Positions 12,758-25,499 are shown, numbered from the stretch's first letter. The stretch: 64,000 bases of DNA from Jackrogersella multiformis (GCA_902806575.1 CADCXD010000011.1:620001-684000); one strand, 5' to 3'. Notes: generated from the letters alone by a model not told the origin. Numbers and translations are program-made.

Positions 12758-14315
12758 GTCGCCATGTGCTAGGTAACCCCTTTATTACACACCCACACCC
12801 ATACCCACACCCACACATACTTAGGCCGGGGAGCGGCAATCATGCCTCCCTGACCATCCTAGACGACGTATTACGATTTCGTTACGGCTCTCCCCACGTC
12901 ACCGAAATGCACCGTACACGGAATGACGAAGGGGGCCTCGATTAGTTTTTGTTTTGTTTCCTTTTCCTTTTTTTCCGACCCGTTTTTTTTATATTAGTCC
13001 CCGGTCCCGTCGGACGCACTCCGGTTGCATTGCGTTGTACGTACTAGGTAGAGATTGCATCGGGGGGCGGGGGCGGACGGTATTCCGTCTCCCCCCCTTT
13101 TTTCAGTTCGGTTCATCAGCCCAGTTCTGTTCGGTTCAGTTCATCAGGTCAGGTCAGGTCATTCATAAGCCGAGTCGGGCTTTTCGAAGCTTGTCTTCTT
13201 TTTATTTTCCTTCAGGTTTTCTTCTTCTGTTGCGTGTGTCCTCTGATAGGGGTACGGGATAGGGGTTCCGGAACTACCTACCGTAACCGCAACCGCAGCC
13301 TTAATCTAGCCTTAACCCCAACCTCTTCCCGCGCCGGGGTTAGGGATTAGGGATTGGGGATTGGGGATTGGGGGCTCTGTTGCTGCCGGTTGACACGGCA
13401 TGATGATGACGGATGCGCAGACGCGAGGAAGAATCGATGGAAGGAAGGAAGGAAGAAAGGAAGGGAGGAGGAAGGGGGAAAGGAAGTAAGGGGTGATAGG
13501 GGATTAGAGATGGAGGAGGGCGAGAGGGAGATTACAGATATGTACATTTACTGCTACTGCCACTGCCACTGTCACCGGGTACAACGTGCGGTGGGTGAGG
13601 GTGAATACAGTACGGAACTGACGTGATTTGCTGCGTGCTGCGATTACTGTGACGTGTCCTGTCGTGCGAGTGTTTACTAAGGCACGGCATAGCTACCTAG
13701 CTTACTCGTGTTATTTCTCTACAACCAGATGTGGATTTGGATTTCCCGGGCTATGGTGCGTGATCGCAACGGCGGTAGCACTTAGAACAGCAACAGCATC
13801 GTAATTGGGAACTGGACGCATCACACGCACGTCCGATCGACTGCTCCTATTTTCGCAGGATGGGGTGGATATAGTTGTAGGTGAGAAGAGGAAATTGAAG
13901 CTTAGCATCTATCCTCTCGACTGTATCCTCGGCTTCATAACACGGCCGTCTTCTTAATGCAAGGCAACATATATCCTCGCTTTGCGCCCCGGGAGAACAA
14001 GTTTGGTTTCTAAATTCGTTGTGTCTTTTGGGATGCAGTATTTGTAGTAAAGGGTAGTATGTAGACATATACACATCGCGGCCCTGGGAAGGAAGAATGA
14101 TCATCATCCAAGGATCAAGGCGGAGGCCAACGTAACGCCAGACTTTTTTTTTTCCTTCGCCTTTCGTTTTTTTTGCGCCCCCTACCAAGCCTCAAATCTC
14201 GTCCCTCCCGGCCGCCGTCCCCCAAAGCGAACACCCCCTAAACGAGATCTCTACTCTTCGCGGTGCCGCCACTTTAAGTTTCTTCGGGTTCATGTAAGAG
14301 AAATAAGGAAATCAT
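12758..14315. other. Convergent intergenic region with simple repeats
   Basis: This tail-to-tail spacer between the chromodomain gene and COX6 holds a CA-rich tract (12787-12816), pyrimidine-rich 3' UTR sequence, a TTAGGG/GGGGATT repeat (13336-13374, listed separately), a GGAA repeat (about 13437-13475) and CTGCCA repeats (about 13550-13575). No gene is supported. Confidence 0.6.
13336..13374 (+). repeat. G-run repeat with telomere-like units
   Basis: Runs of three to five G separated by TTA, ATTA or ATT spacers, seven runs in a row. The first units read TTAGGG-like and the later ones ATTGGGG. It matches the pattern expected of a G-quadruplex-forming sequence on the plus strand. Confidence 0.7.
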
Positions 14316-15245
14316 CTATTTGGCCTCGTCGGGATACAAATCTTCCTTGAGCACGACGCCGAGCTCTTCGCGCAGGGGCTTCAGCTCGTCTAGGTACTGC
14401 TGGTACTGGTCCTTGTTTTCGACCTTGGCCTTGATGCCCTCGAAGATGCGGACGGCGGTAGGGAAGTCGTTTACGCGGCGGGCGGCGCGAAGGGCGGCCT
14501 CGACGACGGAAGGGGAGGGTACCAAGTCGTAGGCGAAAGCGTTGTTTAGATTGCGCTGTGGTGGGGTATTTATGTCAGCTTGATTTTGCCGTGTTGTGCG
14601 TTATCTCGTTTCATATCGGAATGTCTGACGTCGTGATGAAATATTATGATTCAAGACGTGTGGGGGGGAGTGGGTCGGTCTTGGTAGGCGTCTTTGGCAG
14701 GAAGATGATCGCGATAGAGGCCCTGGGTAAGGTATATATATAAAAGAAAGGAAAAAATTGACGAACCTGGAGCTCGAAAGCATCCTGCACTTTTTCAAAT
14801 TCACTCTCGTACCTATTCGGAGAAGCTCGGGTTAGCATCTGATCCGAATCGGCACCTCTCGCAACCATGCGAAGACCAATTGAGCGATATTTGAGTTCCC
14901 ACAATCCAATTGCAGACCCAATTGAACTCTTTAGATATAAATAACCTCGATCAATTAGGACGCAAAAACTCATTTCTTCATATGCCTTCCGTAAAGACTC
15001 ATCCGAACCCCAAAGCTGCGACTAATAGGCAATCCTTACCTAGCAGTGAACTCCTCGAACGTCTCCTCGTGGTGCGCCGCGGCTTTCCGGGACACGGTGG
15101 TGCTGAATTCAAGGCTCGAGCCGGCGATCAGGCCCGGGACGAAGGACGCACTGGATCGGGTGGGTGCGATGGGTCGGTATGCGCGGAAGAAGCTCTTGGA
15201 AGCGGGCCCTCGAGAGGCAATTCTGAGGAGCGACATCGAGGACAT
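14316..15245 (-). CDS. COX6: Cytochrome c oxidase subunit 6 (mammalian Va), mitochondrial
   Basis: Minus-strand exons 15245-15040, 14812-14767 and 14555-14316 give 163 residues. The N-terminus (MSSMSLLRIASRG...) is Arg/Ser-rich without acidic residues, as expected of a mitochondrial presequence; HHEETFEEFTARYESEF marks the start of the mature protein. The core (NNAFAYDLVPSPSVVEAALRAARR split over the text, then DFPTAVRIFEGIK) is the all-helical Cox5A/COX6 fold. It is a nuclear-encoded peripheral subunit of respiratory complex IV on the matrix side. Introns of 227 and 211 bp are long for this window. Length is close to the fungal family norm. It is convergent with the chromodomain gene. Confidence 0.93.
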
Positions 15246-18200
15246 AGTATCTGGTTTAATTATTAAGAGAGGAGAGGAAAGAAAAGAAGAAAGAAATAAA
15301 AAAAGATAGAGAATAGTCTAGAGTGGAGATGAACGCGAATGCGGGTACGGCGATGGGACTTATAGATGGGGTGGTGTTAAGCCTTTTTCCCGGTACCTAA
15401 GTAGTTGTATAGTATGTAAAAGAAAAAAAAAATATGGATGTTGATTTATTGCGAAGATATGGATTTGGTGGTGGCAGTAGTGGGTGGTGGTGGTTTATGG
15501 TTTGGCGGCGGCGGTTTGATTTGATTTGATTTGGTGCCCGTTCTCTCGATTGGAAAGAATTTCTCACAATCGAATGATGCCCGGTAGGAGAAATGGAGGC
15601 CGGCTCACAAAAGGGAATCTCCTAATTGGCCAGTATGTCGTCGTCCAGTGGGGCTCGAGGGGCCTGTGCATGGGCGTTTGTTAGGTTCCAAAGTTACAAG
15701 GTTCCAAGGTTCGTTAGGTCCAGCGGGCAGCGGCAGGCAGGCAGGCAGGCAGGTATCATGAGCTTGAGTAAGTTCTTGAGTGACAGCAGTGAGCTCACTT
15801 TCTTGCTGATCTAGGTTTAGCTGGATGCGGGCTCTTGCTGCTTTGGCCGAGTTGTCGGAGAGCTCCTTCCAAGGTTACTATTGTTGCAGTGTATGGTTAC
15901 CGAGAGCGGAACGGCCCAGTGATATCTGGGGGAAATTCGACCTTGACTTTCGACGTCATTTCCCTAGGTAGGCAAAGTTTATAAAAATACTCATCCGCCC
16001 CGTAGTACGATATTACATATTTACGTAGATACATATGTATGTTCCTAGTTCCGATACTACCGATAGCTTTATTTCGAACAGACAGAAGAGAAAATCTCAT
16101 TGTTGATAACTACCTAGGTACCTAGGTATAGCATCAAACTAAACACATCACATTTACCCAAAACCGCATTCAATCTTACCCCGATAATTCCCATCATCTC
16201 CCCTTGGCATCCCGCAGCCTTAGCAAGTTATCCTAGCATGGCATTAGTCAGAACCTCCTAACCTTTTGCTACCCAACTTCTACTATATTGTTGACTTATA
16301 GCTAGAGACTCATACGTGTTATTTATTACTTATATTAACCTCGCTTCGGCGGTTAACAACTTTATTTTCTATATATATGCAGAGAAGGACTAAACGGCAA
16401 AGACAGTTCTGTCTATACTCAAAATGACATCTTCTAGGCATATGCCAACAGTGTCCTTGGTATAGTTTAGTTCAAGTAGATCGGGCACCTGCGGCAAAGA
16501 ATCACGTTATTGTTTTCCCCTTTCTTATAGATCTGCAACTACAACATGTGAGTTAGCCTGAAGAGAGCCAATCGTGGCATCTGAAGTTAAACCAACAACC
16601 ACGGATGCCTTCTTTACATGTTCTTACATTTATTTGCACTAGAAGCAATACAACTCCAATGTCAACTACCCCTCTAGACTATACGACACGTTAGCCACTA
16701 GTGTGTTTAACCATCAAATCTTAGAGATATGCGGCCCAACCTCGAATAGCTCTTAATACCGATCCTTCACTCATTAACAAACACTCAATCCCCAAGGAAA
16801 TAAAGAGTTAGAGGTTTGCTTATGCATTTACTTTCTAGCTTACCTAGGTAGGTAGCTCAACTGGCAACCTAGGTAGGTAAATATGTAAGCAAGCTAGGTA
16901 TGTAGAAGTAGTGCTTAACCCATTCTTGTAATCAATTAGGAATTCTATCATGACGGACAAAGATCGCAATGTACTCACCAGACAAGTTCACCAATTAAAA
17001 TTGAGATATTGTATTTGACATGAGTTCTGATTGGTTCCATCACTGCATAGGTAGTATTTATATAGGGCTATCCTATCTCCCGCTTAAAGACAAGTGTTAG
17101 AAATTACCTGCGGATGATGAAAAGTATTGAATCCTTAAAATTAAACAATACACTAGATTTCACATCTCACATGAATGTTCAATGGGCATCCGTCGGTATA
17201 AGGAAATACAAAAGGCCCCATATTTCGAGATTGCCCGAGGTTAGATTACAGGTATGTTTAAGCATACCCACGTACCTAGATATGTACTTATCTAAGTAAC
17301 TAGGTACATCCTATTTCCTCGATTTGACTGTACCACACTGCTACATATGGATTACCACACCTGTAATCAATGGTCAATGGTAAGTCCGTCATATCCGAGA
17401 TCTGATTAATCTTGTACCTAAATCCAGACACATGTCACTTTATGTTAATATGTACACAATCTGACTTCTACTTATGAATATCTATGCAAACAACAAAAAG
17501 ATAGCCTCAACAAATCGGTCAATCCCCATTAGAAATACCTAGTAATTATTACGGAGAGCATAATTCTAGTAATGTATATCCATTGTTGACATACCTAGAC
17601 TGTATGCAGGTACAGCAGGTTACCTTTGCGGAGCTTCGAGCCTCGAGGCAATTGAGTCGAGGTCTTGAGTCTTGACATATGTATTTCAAGAAGTACTTGC
17701 CTAGGTAGGTAGTGATAAAGGATACATTTCATTAATAAGCTTCATAAGTACCTTATGTACGTTATATATACATATAATATACCTCCTTAAGGCTGCTTCC
17801 AAAAGTTACCTAGGTATTCATTTCGAACTGGGAAACCGGCTGCCCGAGAAGCCCGCCAATACCGATCGATGATCCTTGCAAGACAGGATTTAGGGACCAA
17901 TCAGCCAATAAGAAAGCGTGTTAGTCGCGTCCCCTTTTGTTGGCGTGGAGTTTAATGAATCCAAAAAATCAAACCTAAAAAGTCCGTCCTTCATAGTGCA
18001 TAGTCCAGGGCTCTTCAACTTTTCCTCATCTTCACGAGGATTCGTCAATCGTGATTTTCGCAATTCCCAAATCTTCTCTTTTTCTTTCCCACTCTGTACC
18101 AAATTTTTTTTTTGCGCAACTCCCCTGGCGAGTAAAATCGCGTAGGGTCTCTTAATTATTCACGTCGCTCCTTCATTCCACCATTTTCTCTTACTTACTT

Positions 18201-18368
18201 CCTTTAGACTGGTTGTCGTAGAGATTCGTCCTCAGTTTATTTCCTCCCTCCCACCAACTAAAAGCGCATATCTTTGCGCGCGACCTTGCCTACGTGGCTC
18301 AATTGTGTGCGTGTGCGTGTATGTCTACGATCAACTACTAGAACAATCGACTAGAAATATCCTCCGTC
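15246..18368. other. Intergenic region, about 3 kb, no supported gene
   Basis: Holds the COX6 promoter, a GGCA repeat at about 15726-15754, an AT-leaning middle rich in CCTAGGTAGGTA motifs (16115, 16845, 16868, 17700 and 17808), and the elongase promoter with CCAAT boxes and a pyrimidine-rich leader. None of the short frames has a recognisable product. Confidence 0.55.
17897..17909 (+). promoter_or_regulatory. Paired CCAAT boxes upstream of the elongase gene
   Basis: Two CCAAT pentamers lie 8 bp apart (17897-17901 and 17905-17909) about 460 bp before the elongase ATG. They are followed by long pyrimidine tracts typical of fungal core promoters. In fungi such boxes are bound by the HAP/CBF complex; use here is inferred. 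Confidence 0.4.
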
Positions 18369-19576
18369 ATGGCTTCTCCCGCTCCTCCTGCTTTCTGGGA
18401 GTCTCTTCCTGTTCCAACCCTCGACCGACCTTTCGGCGTGCCACTATGGCCCTACTTCAGCAAAGCCTTCGAGGCCGTAGTAGGCTTTCCCGCTGACGAC
18501 TTTCGATTCGTGGCCGGACAGACGCCCATGTCAACGTTGAAAGAGACGTTGGTATTCATTGTCATCTACTATAGCATAATCTTTGGCGGCAGGGAGTTCA
18601 TGCGGAATCGTGAGCCCTTTAAGCTGAGGGCTCTATTCTTGATTCACAACTTCTATCTCACCGCCATTAGTGGCATCCTTCTGGTACTGTTCGTCGAGCA
18701 GCTGCTGCCAACTGTCGTTCGACATGGCATTTTCTATGCTATTTGCGACACCGCCGGTGGCTGGACACAGCCGTTGGTTGTACTCTACTACGTAAGCCTA
18801 CCTCGTAACTAGCAGCTCGTTGTTCCTACAGGCAAAGCTAACTAGCTTGGATCAGTTGAATTATCTCACCAAATACCTCGAGCTTCTAGACACCGTCTTC
18901 TTGTTCCTTAAGAAGAAGCCCTTGAGTACGTGCAAGCCCTAAGCCGACAAGCAAATCCTAGATGTCTAACAGTCCATTATAGCCTTCCTCCACTGCTACC
19001 ACCATGGTGCGACGGCGTTCCTTTGCTACACTCAGCTGATTGGTTCTACCGCCGTGTCGTGGGTTGTTATCACTCTCAACTTGACCGTCCACGTGGTCAT
19101 GTACTGGTACTACTTCCAGAGTGCCCGCGGTATCCGAATCTGGTGGAAGGAGTACATCACTCGTCTCCAGATCGCCCAGTTCATCATCGATCTTGGTAAG
19201 CTAGACCTCTTGGTAGTAATCCTTCCCAGGCAGTTTTCGAGAAAACTAACGGATCCTCATAGGGTTTGTCTACTTTGCGGCGTACACCTACTTCACGTCT
19301 ACGTACTTCCCATGGATGCCAAGCACGGGCCGGTGTGCCGGAGAGGAGTTCGCCGCCTTCGCTGGTATCGGCACCTTAACGTCGTACTTAGTTCTCTTCA
19401 TCTCGTTCTACCTCGCTACATACAAGAAGGACCACAAGGCGCCTAGCACGCGCAAGACTCTTCGACGCATGTCGCAGGCGCCTCTTCCGGACCATCACGC
19501 AGTGACGGGCACCACACCAGTTCTAGCCACCGGTATCAAGACCAACGGTGTCACCACACGCTCTCGGAAGGCGTAA
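18369..19576 (+). CDS. ELO-family very-long-chain fatty acid elongase
   Basis: Exons 18369-18791, 18856-18925, 18983-19195 and 19263-19576 give 339 residues. The diagnostic ELO histidine box HCYHHGA follows LNYLTKYLELLDTVF and KKKPLTFLH, which is assembled across intron 2. Several hydrophobic spans (about 58-78, 95-112, 125-141, 175-200, 225-245 and 262-285) fit a polytopic ER membrane enzyme. The C-terminus is basic (KKDHK, TRSRKA). Elongases of this family (Gns1/Sur4 type) condense malonyl-CoA with acyl-CoA to make sphingolipid precursors. Whether this is the Elo1, Elo2 or Elo3 equivalent cannot be decided by eye. Intron 1 uses the acceptor GATCAG at 18855; an earlier CAG at about 18830 would break the conserved YYLNYLTKY block. 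Confidence 0.93.
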
Positions 19577-20801
19577 ATGGCATTGATTAGTGCTAGCTAG
19601 TCTGCCTTGGCGTCGCTTTCACTAGTTGAAAGATTTGGATCGTTGCTCCACGTTTGGGGATTTTTTGGGTTCCGATATTGACGGAAACGATGGGTTCATG
19701 TGCTACGGGCTGCCTTCGTCGACGCGATTCAAAGCATTGTATTACTGACCCCTGAATCGATGATGAGATATTTTACAAAAGGGACGCTACGACGGGGTAA
19801 TGGGCTGGAGGTGCTAGGAGCGGGCTATACGTAGATATTGTATGATCACATAGAGGCGTTCTGGACGGTTGGGTGATGACAAAAGCATCTGAGGATATAG
19901 GACTGCATGGACGGACGTTTGTCATGTCACCCTCAACATTTGTTCCCCTTCGTGTCGCATAATCAGGGCCGGCGCTTCAAGACAGAAATAAAGGAAAGTC
20001 ACATTTGATGGCTGATAATAATATACTAATAAAAATAACTCGCTACAAGTATAAGGTGTCCTCGGCAAGACCAACGAAGGGCTCTATGAGGATTAGATCA
20101 GGAGGTACGGAATCAATAGAGGAAATATCTATTTATCGAGACGGATCCAAGAGGTGATCGATATACTTACAAGTTATCTGTGTAGGTATTTCAACCTCAA
20201 CCATATCACCGCGTGCTAGTAGCAGTTCGGATCTACATACAATCCTCCTTAAGCGGTTTGGATATTACCCGTCAGCCACCGTTCAATATTCATTACTTTT
20301 GTCTCATTTCCGCCGCCACTAAGAGTTTCAGCCATCCGGACATATAAGTACATATAATAAAGTGGTATCGTTGATGAAGAATACACTGTGTTATGATTCT
20401 GCTTCACAGAAGGACATAAAAGATCACATGATGAAGGCTCTCAGCTACCTACTAAGGTATCAAAGTCAGAGGCTCACCTAGGTCAGACGCTTCTGAAATC
20501 CTGAACCTAGGACTCAAGGGCCTCTCTGCATTACGAACGCGCCAAGAATAAGAATATGGATGGTAACACAGGCGACATACATGTCTTCGCAGCTACATTC
20601 ATGATTGGTTCAAACGCCGGTTTTTCTGATAAACGACGCTAGATGAAAGGGGAGATGCTAATATTGCGCCACCACCGAACGTATGCGAATTACCCCGATG
20701 GTTACGATTAATCAGAATCATAACGATGATTGCATTTCTATCCTTACTTAGGTGTTGTATAAATCCTCTACGGTGTGCTGCTCGCGGCGAAACCTATTAC
20801 T
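19577..20801. other. Intergenic spacer
   Basis: 3' region of the elongase gene and promoter of the lectin-like gene. AT-leaning, with no coding frame, RNA gene or clear repeat that I can support. Confidence 0.55.
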
Positions 20802-22321
20802 ATGTCGCCATATAGCACGTTAGAGGTTCAAAGAGTTGAGAGTTACAATCCATACGACCCCGAGGGAACGAATAAGGAGGCTGTTACTCACCCTGATGCA
20901 CTCTACCCTCAACTAGCTGCCTTCGAAACTGATAGATCAAGAACGCATCTTCCGGAGGTTATCAACTATGAAAGAGAGCAACCCCCGAGTAATTCACCAG
21001 CTGTCGATGAACAACCTACGCGTACGATCTGTGGATTACCAAAGCGAAGATTTTACATTGTCCTCATCGTTGCGCTGCTAGTGATCATCGGTGCTGTCGC
21101 TGGAGGAGTCGCGGGCGGTGTCGCGAGCAAACAGACTTATAGCTCTAAACAGTCAGATTGTTCTCAGGGGAATACAGAAGGCAATCCGAACGCAAACAAT
21201 GGCTCGTCAGCAAATTCCAACGTCAACGTGCTCAGCATATCGAAGCTAGCGTCCTCGAACAGGACAGACGTCAACGGAAACGCCCACCGGATAGTCTTCT
21301 TCCAAGACCCGCACAACGCCATCATAGCGCGGCAGTGGGACTCGCAGAACAAGACCTGGGCCACGAGAAACCTCACCGAGATCATGAAAGACTCCACGAC
21401 GCCGCTGAACCCCCTGCCGGGAGCGCCCATGGCCAGCGCCTCGTGCTACTACAAGAACTCCACCGACTTCACCGAGACGCACCTCTGGTTCGTGGTCCCG
21501 GACAACTCCGTGAGCTCGCTCCGCCTGGCGAAACCCGACGTGACGCCGGACGGCTGGGCGTACGACTCGCTCGACGGCGCCGACCTGAAGACGTATCCGG
21601 GCTCCCAGATTGCGGCGACGTGGCAGCGGTGCTGGAGCGACGACTGCGTGGGGGTCTGGCTCGTGGCATATCAGGGCCCCGAGGGCGGAATCAACGTCGC
21701 CAACGCGACGGATTGGAAGAACCCGGCCCGGGTGGTCGAGGCGAGGGCCGTGGCGCACAACTCCAGCTTGGCCTTGATACCTCAGATAGAAGGCGCCGCT
21801 CTCGACCGGGTGATTCTCCTCTCGGAGAGTCTGTATTCGGGAGACGTCGGCGTTATGCAGAAGACGATGTACACGGACACATGGGCATCCCGTATGTTCC
21901 CCCTCCCTCTGCCCTGTCATAAAAGTTTTATAGCTTTTTAGCTTTTTAGCCTCCTACCCGTCACATGTCGGGGACGTGACATCCAGCGACTAACACGGGA
22001 CAAGTCGGCGACCTGATCGACATGCTGCCGCCGCCGGCGCCGACGCTGCAGTTCGCGATGGCGGCCACGTACAACTTCACGGTGACCAACACGCTGGCCC
22101 TGCTGCCCAACGGCACCGTCACGGCGCTGTGGTGGGGAGGCTACTTCAAGACAATCCCGACGATCGACTTTCGCGGCGGCCCGCGGCGCGTCAACTTCAC
22201 GGCCATATCCGCCGGCGAGGACGGCATCATCTACGCCATATCGAACGACGAGGTCCTGCAGTACGCCCCGCACGAGTCCGATATATACGCCTATGTGTAC
22301 GTCGATAGGGTGTATCCGTGA
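20802..22321 (+). CDS. Single-pass membrane protein with fucose-lectin-like beta-propeller ectodomain
   Basis: Exons 20802-21891 and 22005-22321 give 468 residues. The polar N-terminal tail (1-80) ends in KRR and is followed by one hydrophobic span (about 84-106, IVLIVALLVIIG then Gly/Ala/Val-rich). This fits a type II signal-anchor with a Ser/Asn-rich linker outside the cell. The ectodomain from about 150 has repeated blade-like stretches with W and D residues (RIVFFQDPHN, ARQWDSQNKTW, WLVAYQGPEGGI). They resemble the fungal fucose-specific lectin family (six-bladed propeller). N-glycosylation sequons are frequent (NKT, NLT, NFT, NGT). The intron follows TGGGCATCCC, with donor GTATGT. Likely cell-surface sugar binding; the ligand is inferred from the family only. 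The upstream in-frame GTG at 20775 is not a credible start. Confidence 0.72.
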
Positions 22322-23412
22322 GGGCCGGGCCGGCGGCGCGGATGGAAGAGAAGGGAATTGAAATGAAATGAAATGAAATGAACTGGACTGAACTGAACTG
22401 AACTGCTGATTGTGTAGGTGTTATACTGCACTTGTTGATTATGGAATGCACCATTGCCTGGAGCCGGCGCGATCTTGCTTACCTAGGTACTTACTCCTAT
22501 TAATTCATATATATATATGTACATATAATTACAAAATATTTAGACTCGTTTGGGGTTAAAGTATCTTTGGAAAATACTATCAGGGGCTCTTAATTCTAGT
22601 CATTGGATCTTAAGAGCGAGACACCTGAGGCTCTTCCTTGACGGTTCGGTTTCCATGGGAATGGGTGAAATTATGATAGGAGCGACTGCTGTTGTCTTGA
22701 AAAGGGTTGCTCGATGATGTTACTTACTTCTCGTTGCGGGGTCGAATAGTTCCTGAATAGGCAATTTGTCGAAACCTTAGTATGGGCTAAGAGTCCCGAG
22801 AAGTTACGGCTGGAAGTGGAAATAGAAATCAGGTGTCCCTGTCCGTCCCGTAGCTTCGGGTCTCGGTATATAAAAAAAGACCCGGTTTTCCGGTTTAATA
22901 CCGGAGCAGTTTCGATAACCATTCGGCATTTCATCCACACTCATACCTGACACCTAGGTAATTATGGAGTTTGAATCAGTTATAAAAATAAAAATGGACG
23001 GATATTAAACAGGTAGGTTTGTTTAGCTAGATTCCTAATGATGTTCTACAGTAACACATCAGCCCTTTTACCTGATCAGCACTGCTGCTTTAATACTTCT
23101 GCCTATTCAAGCGAAGATCGCACTCCACTGTGGCTCTGTCAGCCTGCGCCGTTTGTGAGGCCAAGTCTCTCACCGATTGGAGTCATACGGGATAACATGT
23201 CTTTTAAGACTTGGCTAGAAACAAACAAGGATGTTCACTTATATCTCAGTTAAAAATATCATCATCTAAGTTATATTAAATTTAGTTATAACTATCCGAT
23301 ATATACTTATACATGAGCTCATCCGCTCGAGAACTTCACCTTCGGCGTTTAGATATATATCATCGTCATATACCTACATAAGGTATCCGGCCCTCTACAA
23401 ACCCTGCGCGCC
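22322..23412. other. Intergenic spacer with pentanucleotide repeat
   Basis: Begins with tandem AAATG and AACTG/AACTGG units (about 22357-22402) in the lectin-like gene's 3' region. The rest is AT-leaning with two TACCTAGGTA-type palindromes (22482 and 22952). No gene is supported. Confidence 0.55.
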
Positions 23413-24835
23413 ATGTCTTCAGAGCCGCCCACAGACCACGATGATCTCACAACCCTCCCTTTCTCCGCATTGTCAGACGAAGACCTGCAGCCCGGAGGCT
23501 CCTTGTCGGAAGCGCCACCGTATGTGACCCCGCGCGAGCTACGCGAGAGGGAGGAGGAAGAGGAGGTAGAGCGCATCGCGCACGACGACACGCTCGACGA
23601 CGCGCAGAAAATCGACCGCATCGCCGCGGCGCGCGGGTGGTTCCGCGCCGACACGGATGTCGTGGACGCGTTCATGAGCGGCGAGATCGACGCCCCGGCC
23701 GCGGCCGAGAGGCTGGCCGCCCCGATCGACGAGGCGTACTCGACTGCTAACCACGGGAGGGCCCTGTACAGGGCGGAGATGACGGCCAGGCAGCAGAGGT
23801 CGTATCATGATCCGGAGGAGGCGCTCAAGCTGGTGAGTTCCTTACCTAGCCTTAGATACCTACCTAGTTCTTCGGGATAGCAGGCGATACTTGCACTACT
23901 TCCCGCTTTACAACTACAACAATTTCAATTTCACAACCCCTTAAACCCCCTTTAAATCCACCCAGCAAAACATCTACTCACCGACCGCAGTGGGGCCCCG
24001 AACAAGCCATCGCGCCGCCCTCGCCCTCCACCTCCAGCCTCCCCAGCGCCGAAGGCGCGCTCTGGGAGCTATGGTACTCGATCCTGCACGCGGCGAAGCG
24101 CATCCCGTGGACGGACAGCGCACGGCAGCTCCAACTAGTCTCGCTAATCGCCACCCTCAAAGCACGCCCGGACCCGCCGCCGCCGACCACCGTGACTATC
24201 CCCCTGCGCAACGACTGGATCTGGGAGTCGGGCGCGCTGTGGTCCGCGCTGCTGATGCTGGGGCCCAGCGCGCGCGAGGCCTGGAACGACGCGTGCGGCT
24301 GCGGCGCCGGGTGGTCCGCTCTGGAGGTCCGCGCCTGGGTTAGCGTGAATGCGTTTGTGGCCCGTCTGACTGCGCGGGGTGTCGCGGATTTCGCCCGCTA
24401 TGGCGCGTGGGCGCTGGTGGAGGCGCTGGAGGCGAGGGCGGGCGCGATGGCGTCGCATCGTGCCGCGCCGGTGCTGGTGCAGAGGAGGGTTGCGGTTACC
24501 GTGGCGGCGGTGTGGGTGAAGGTTGCGGGGGCAGGGTTGTGGGCGAGGAGGGGGGATGGCAGCGAGGATGGGAAGGGGAAGGGGAAGGAGAAGGAGAAGG
24601 AGAGGGCAAAGTGCTGGTCCCGAGGCAAGCGGGCAAGGAGGTAGGATTAGAGGCCAGGGAGAAGAAACTGCCGTGGTGGAAACTAGGCGACGACGCCATG
24701 TTCTGCACGGCGAGGTGGGAGTTCTGGCGCCGCAGGTTCGAGCAGGAAGCGCTGAGCGAGGAGCTGGGAGAGGAAGTCTGCGCGTTGGCGCGGGAGGCGG
24801 CGCGGATTGTGGGGGGGTTCTTGGACGGCGTTTGA
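23413..24835 (+). CDS. DUF3632 family protein
   Basis: Exons 23413-23832, 23991-24610 and probably 24658-24835 give 405 residues. The first junction (EEALKL|WGPEQAI) is firm. The family core follows: APPSPSTSS, ALWELWYSILHAAKRIPW and LKARPDPPPP are hallmarks of the fungal DUF3632 family, whose function is unknown. The reading frame then shifts within a purine-rich Lys/Glu/Gly tract. A 47-bp GT-AG intron (24611-24657) restores the conserved C-terminal part (KKLPWWKLGDDAMFCTARW...). That intron is at the short end and lacks a clear branch site, so a frameshift or another junction is possible. No signal peptide or membrane span. The gene is GC-rich compared with its flanks. Probably a soluble helical protein. 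Confidence 0.72.
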
Positions 24836-25499
24836 GTGAGCGTGTTTGTGCTTGTTTTTTCTTTCTCCTGGGAGCTCTAGATAGGGGTAAGGACCTACAT
24901 ACCTAAGAAAGTATATATCAATTCATAGGGGCGGCGGATCAGTGAATTAAGTATATACTCGCATCTTAACTCTGCGAATTTCAAGTTGAAATTCTGAACA
25001 CTACCTATTTAACTCGGACCTTGCGCATTAAGTCGACAGTGAAAGTGACGAGCTATATATTTGTTTAATACCTACTTACCTAGGTAGGTATCTGACTGCT
25101 ACTGAGATGGTCAGTGAATATGACGCAGCTTCGTCGTTTACCGTTGGTATTGTATCATGCTTGATGAATTTAGGCTTTCTTTTGGCGAGGGTTTGTTACC
25201 TAGGTACGTAGCTGATCACTTTATTAATCGTCTTGTTAAAGATAATCCCGAAAGCCTGGCCAAGCATCTAGGCCTCATGAGCTGAATCAAAATTGTGGCT
25301 ATGTGATAATCAAGCTGCGTGGCCGGATAACCTACTAATACCTCTCTACCAAAAAGGAACGTTTACAAAGGTCCCAGAACGAACAATATCAGATGTAGGC
25401 AATGAAGAAATATTGCTGCTAAATAAGGTTGATGGAATGATGCTGGTAGATTTTGATGTGCGTCTTTGTAGAACAGTAGGGAGGAAAAAGGGCCAGGAA
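24836..25499. other. Intergenic, AT-leaning
   Basis: Lies between the DUF3632 gene and the AAA+ relic. An 88-codon frame at 25293-25559 has no recognisable domain and runs into the relic in another frame, so it may be decayed upstream coding sequence. TACCTAGGTA palindromes occur at about 25080 and 25198. Confidence 0.5.

Noticed and set aside
21158..21922. 254-codon alternative plus-strand frame and a 224-codon minus-strand frame within the lectin-like gene
   Set aside because: Arg/Gly/Pro-rich translations typical of shifted GC-rich coding sequence. The chosen frame has a membrane span, glycosylation sites and blade motifs.
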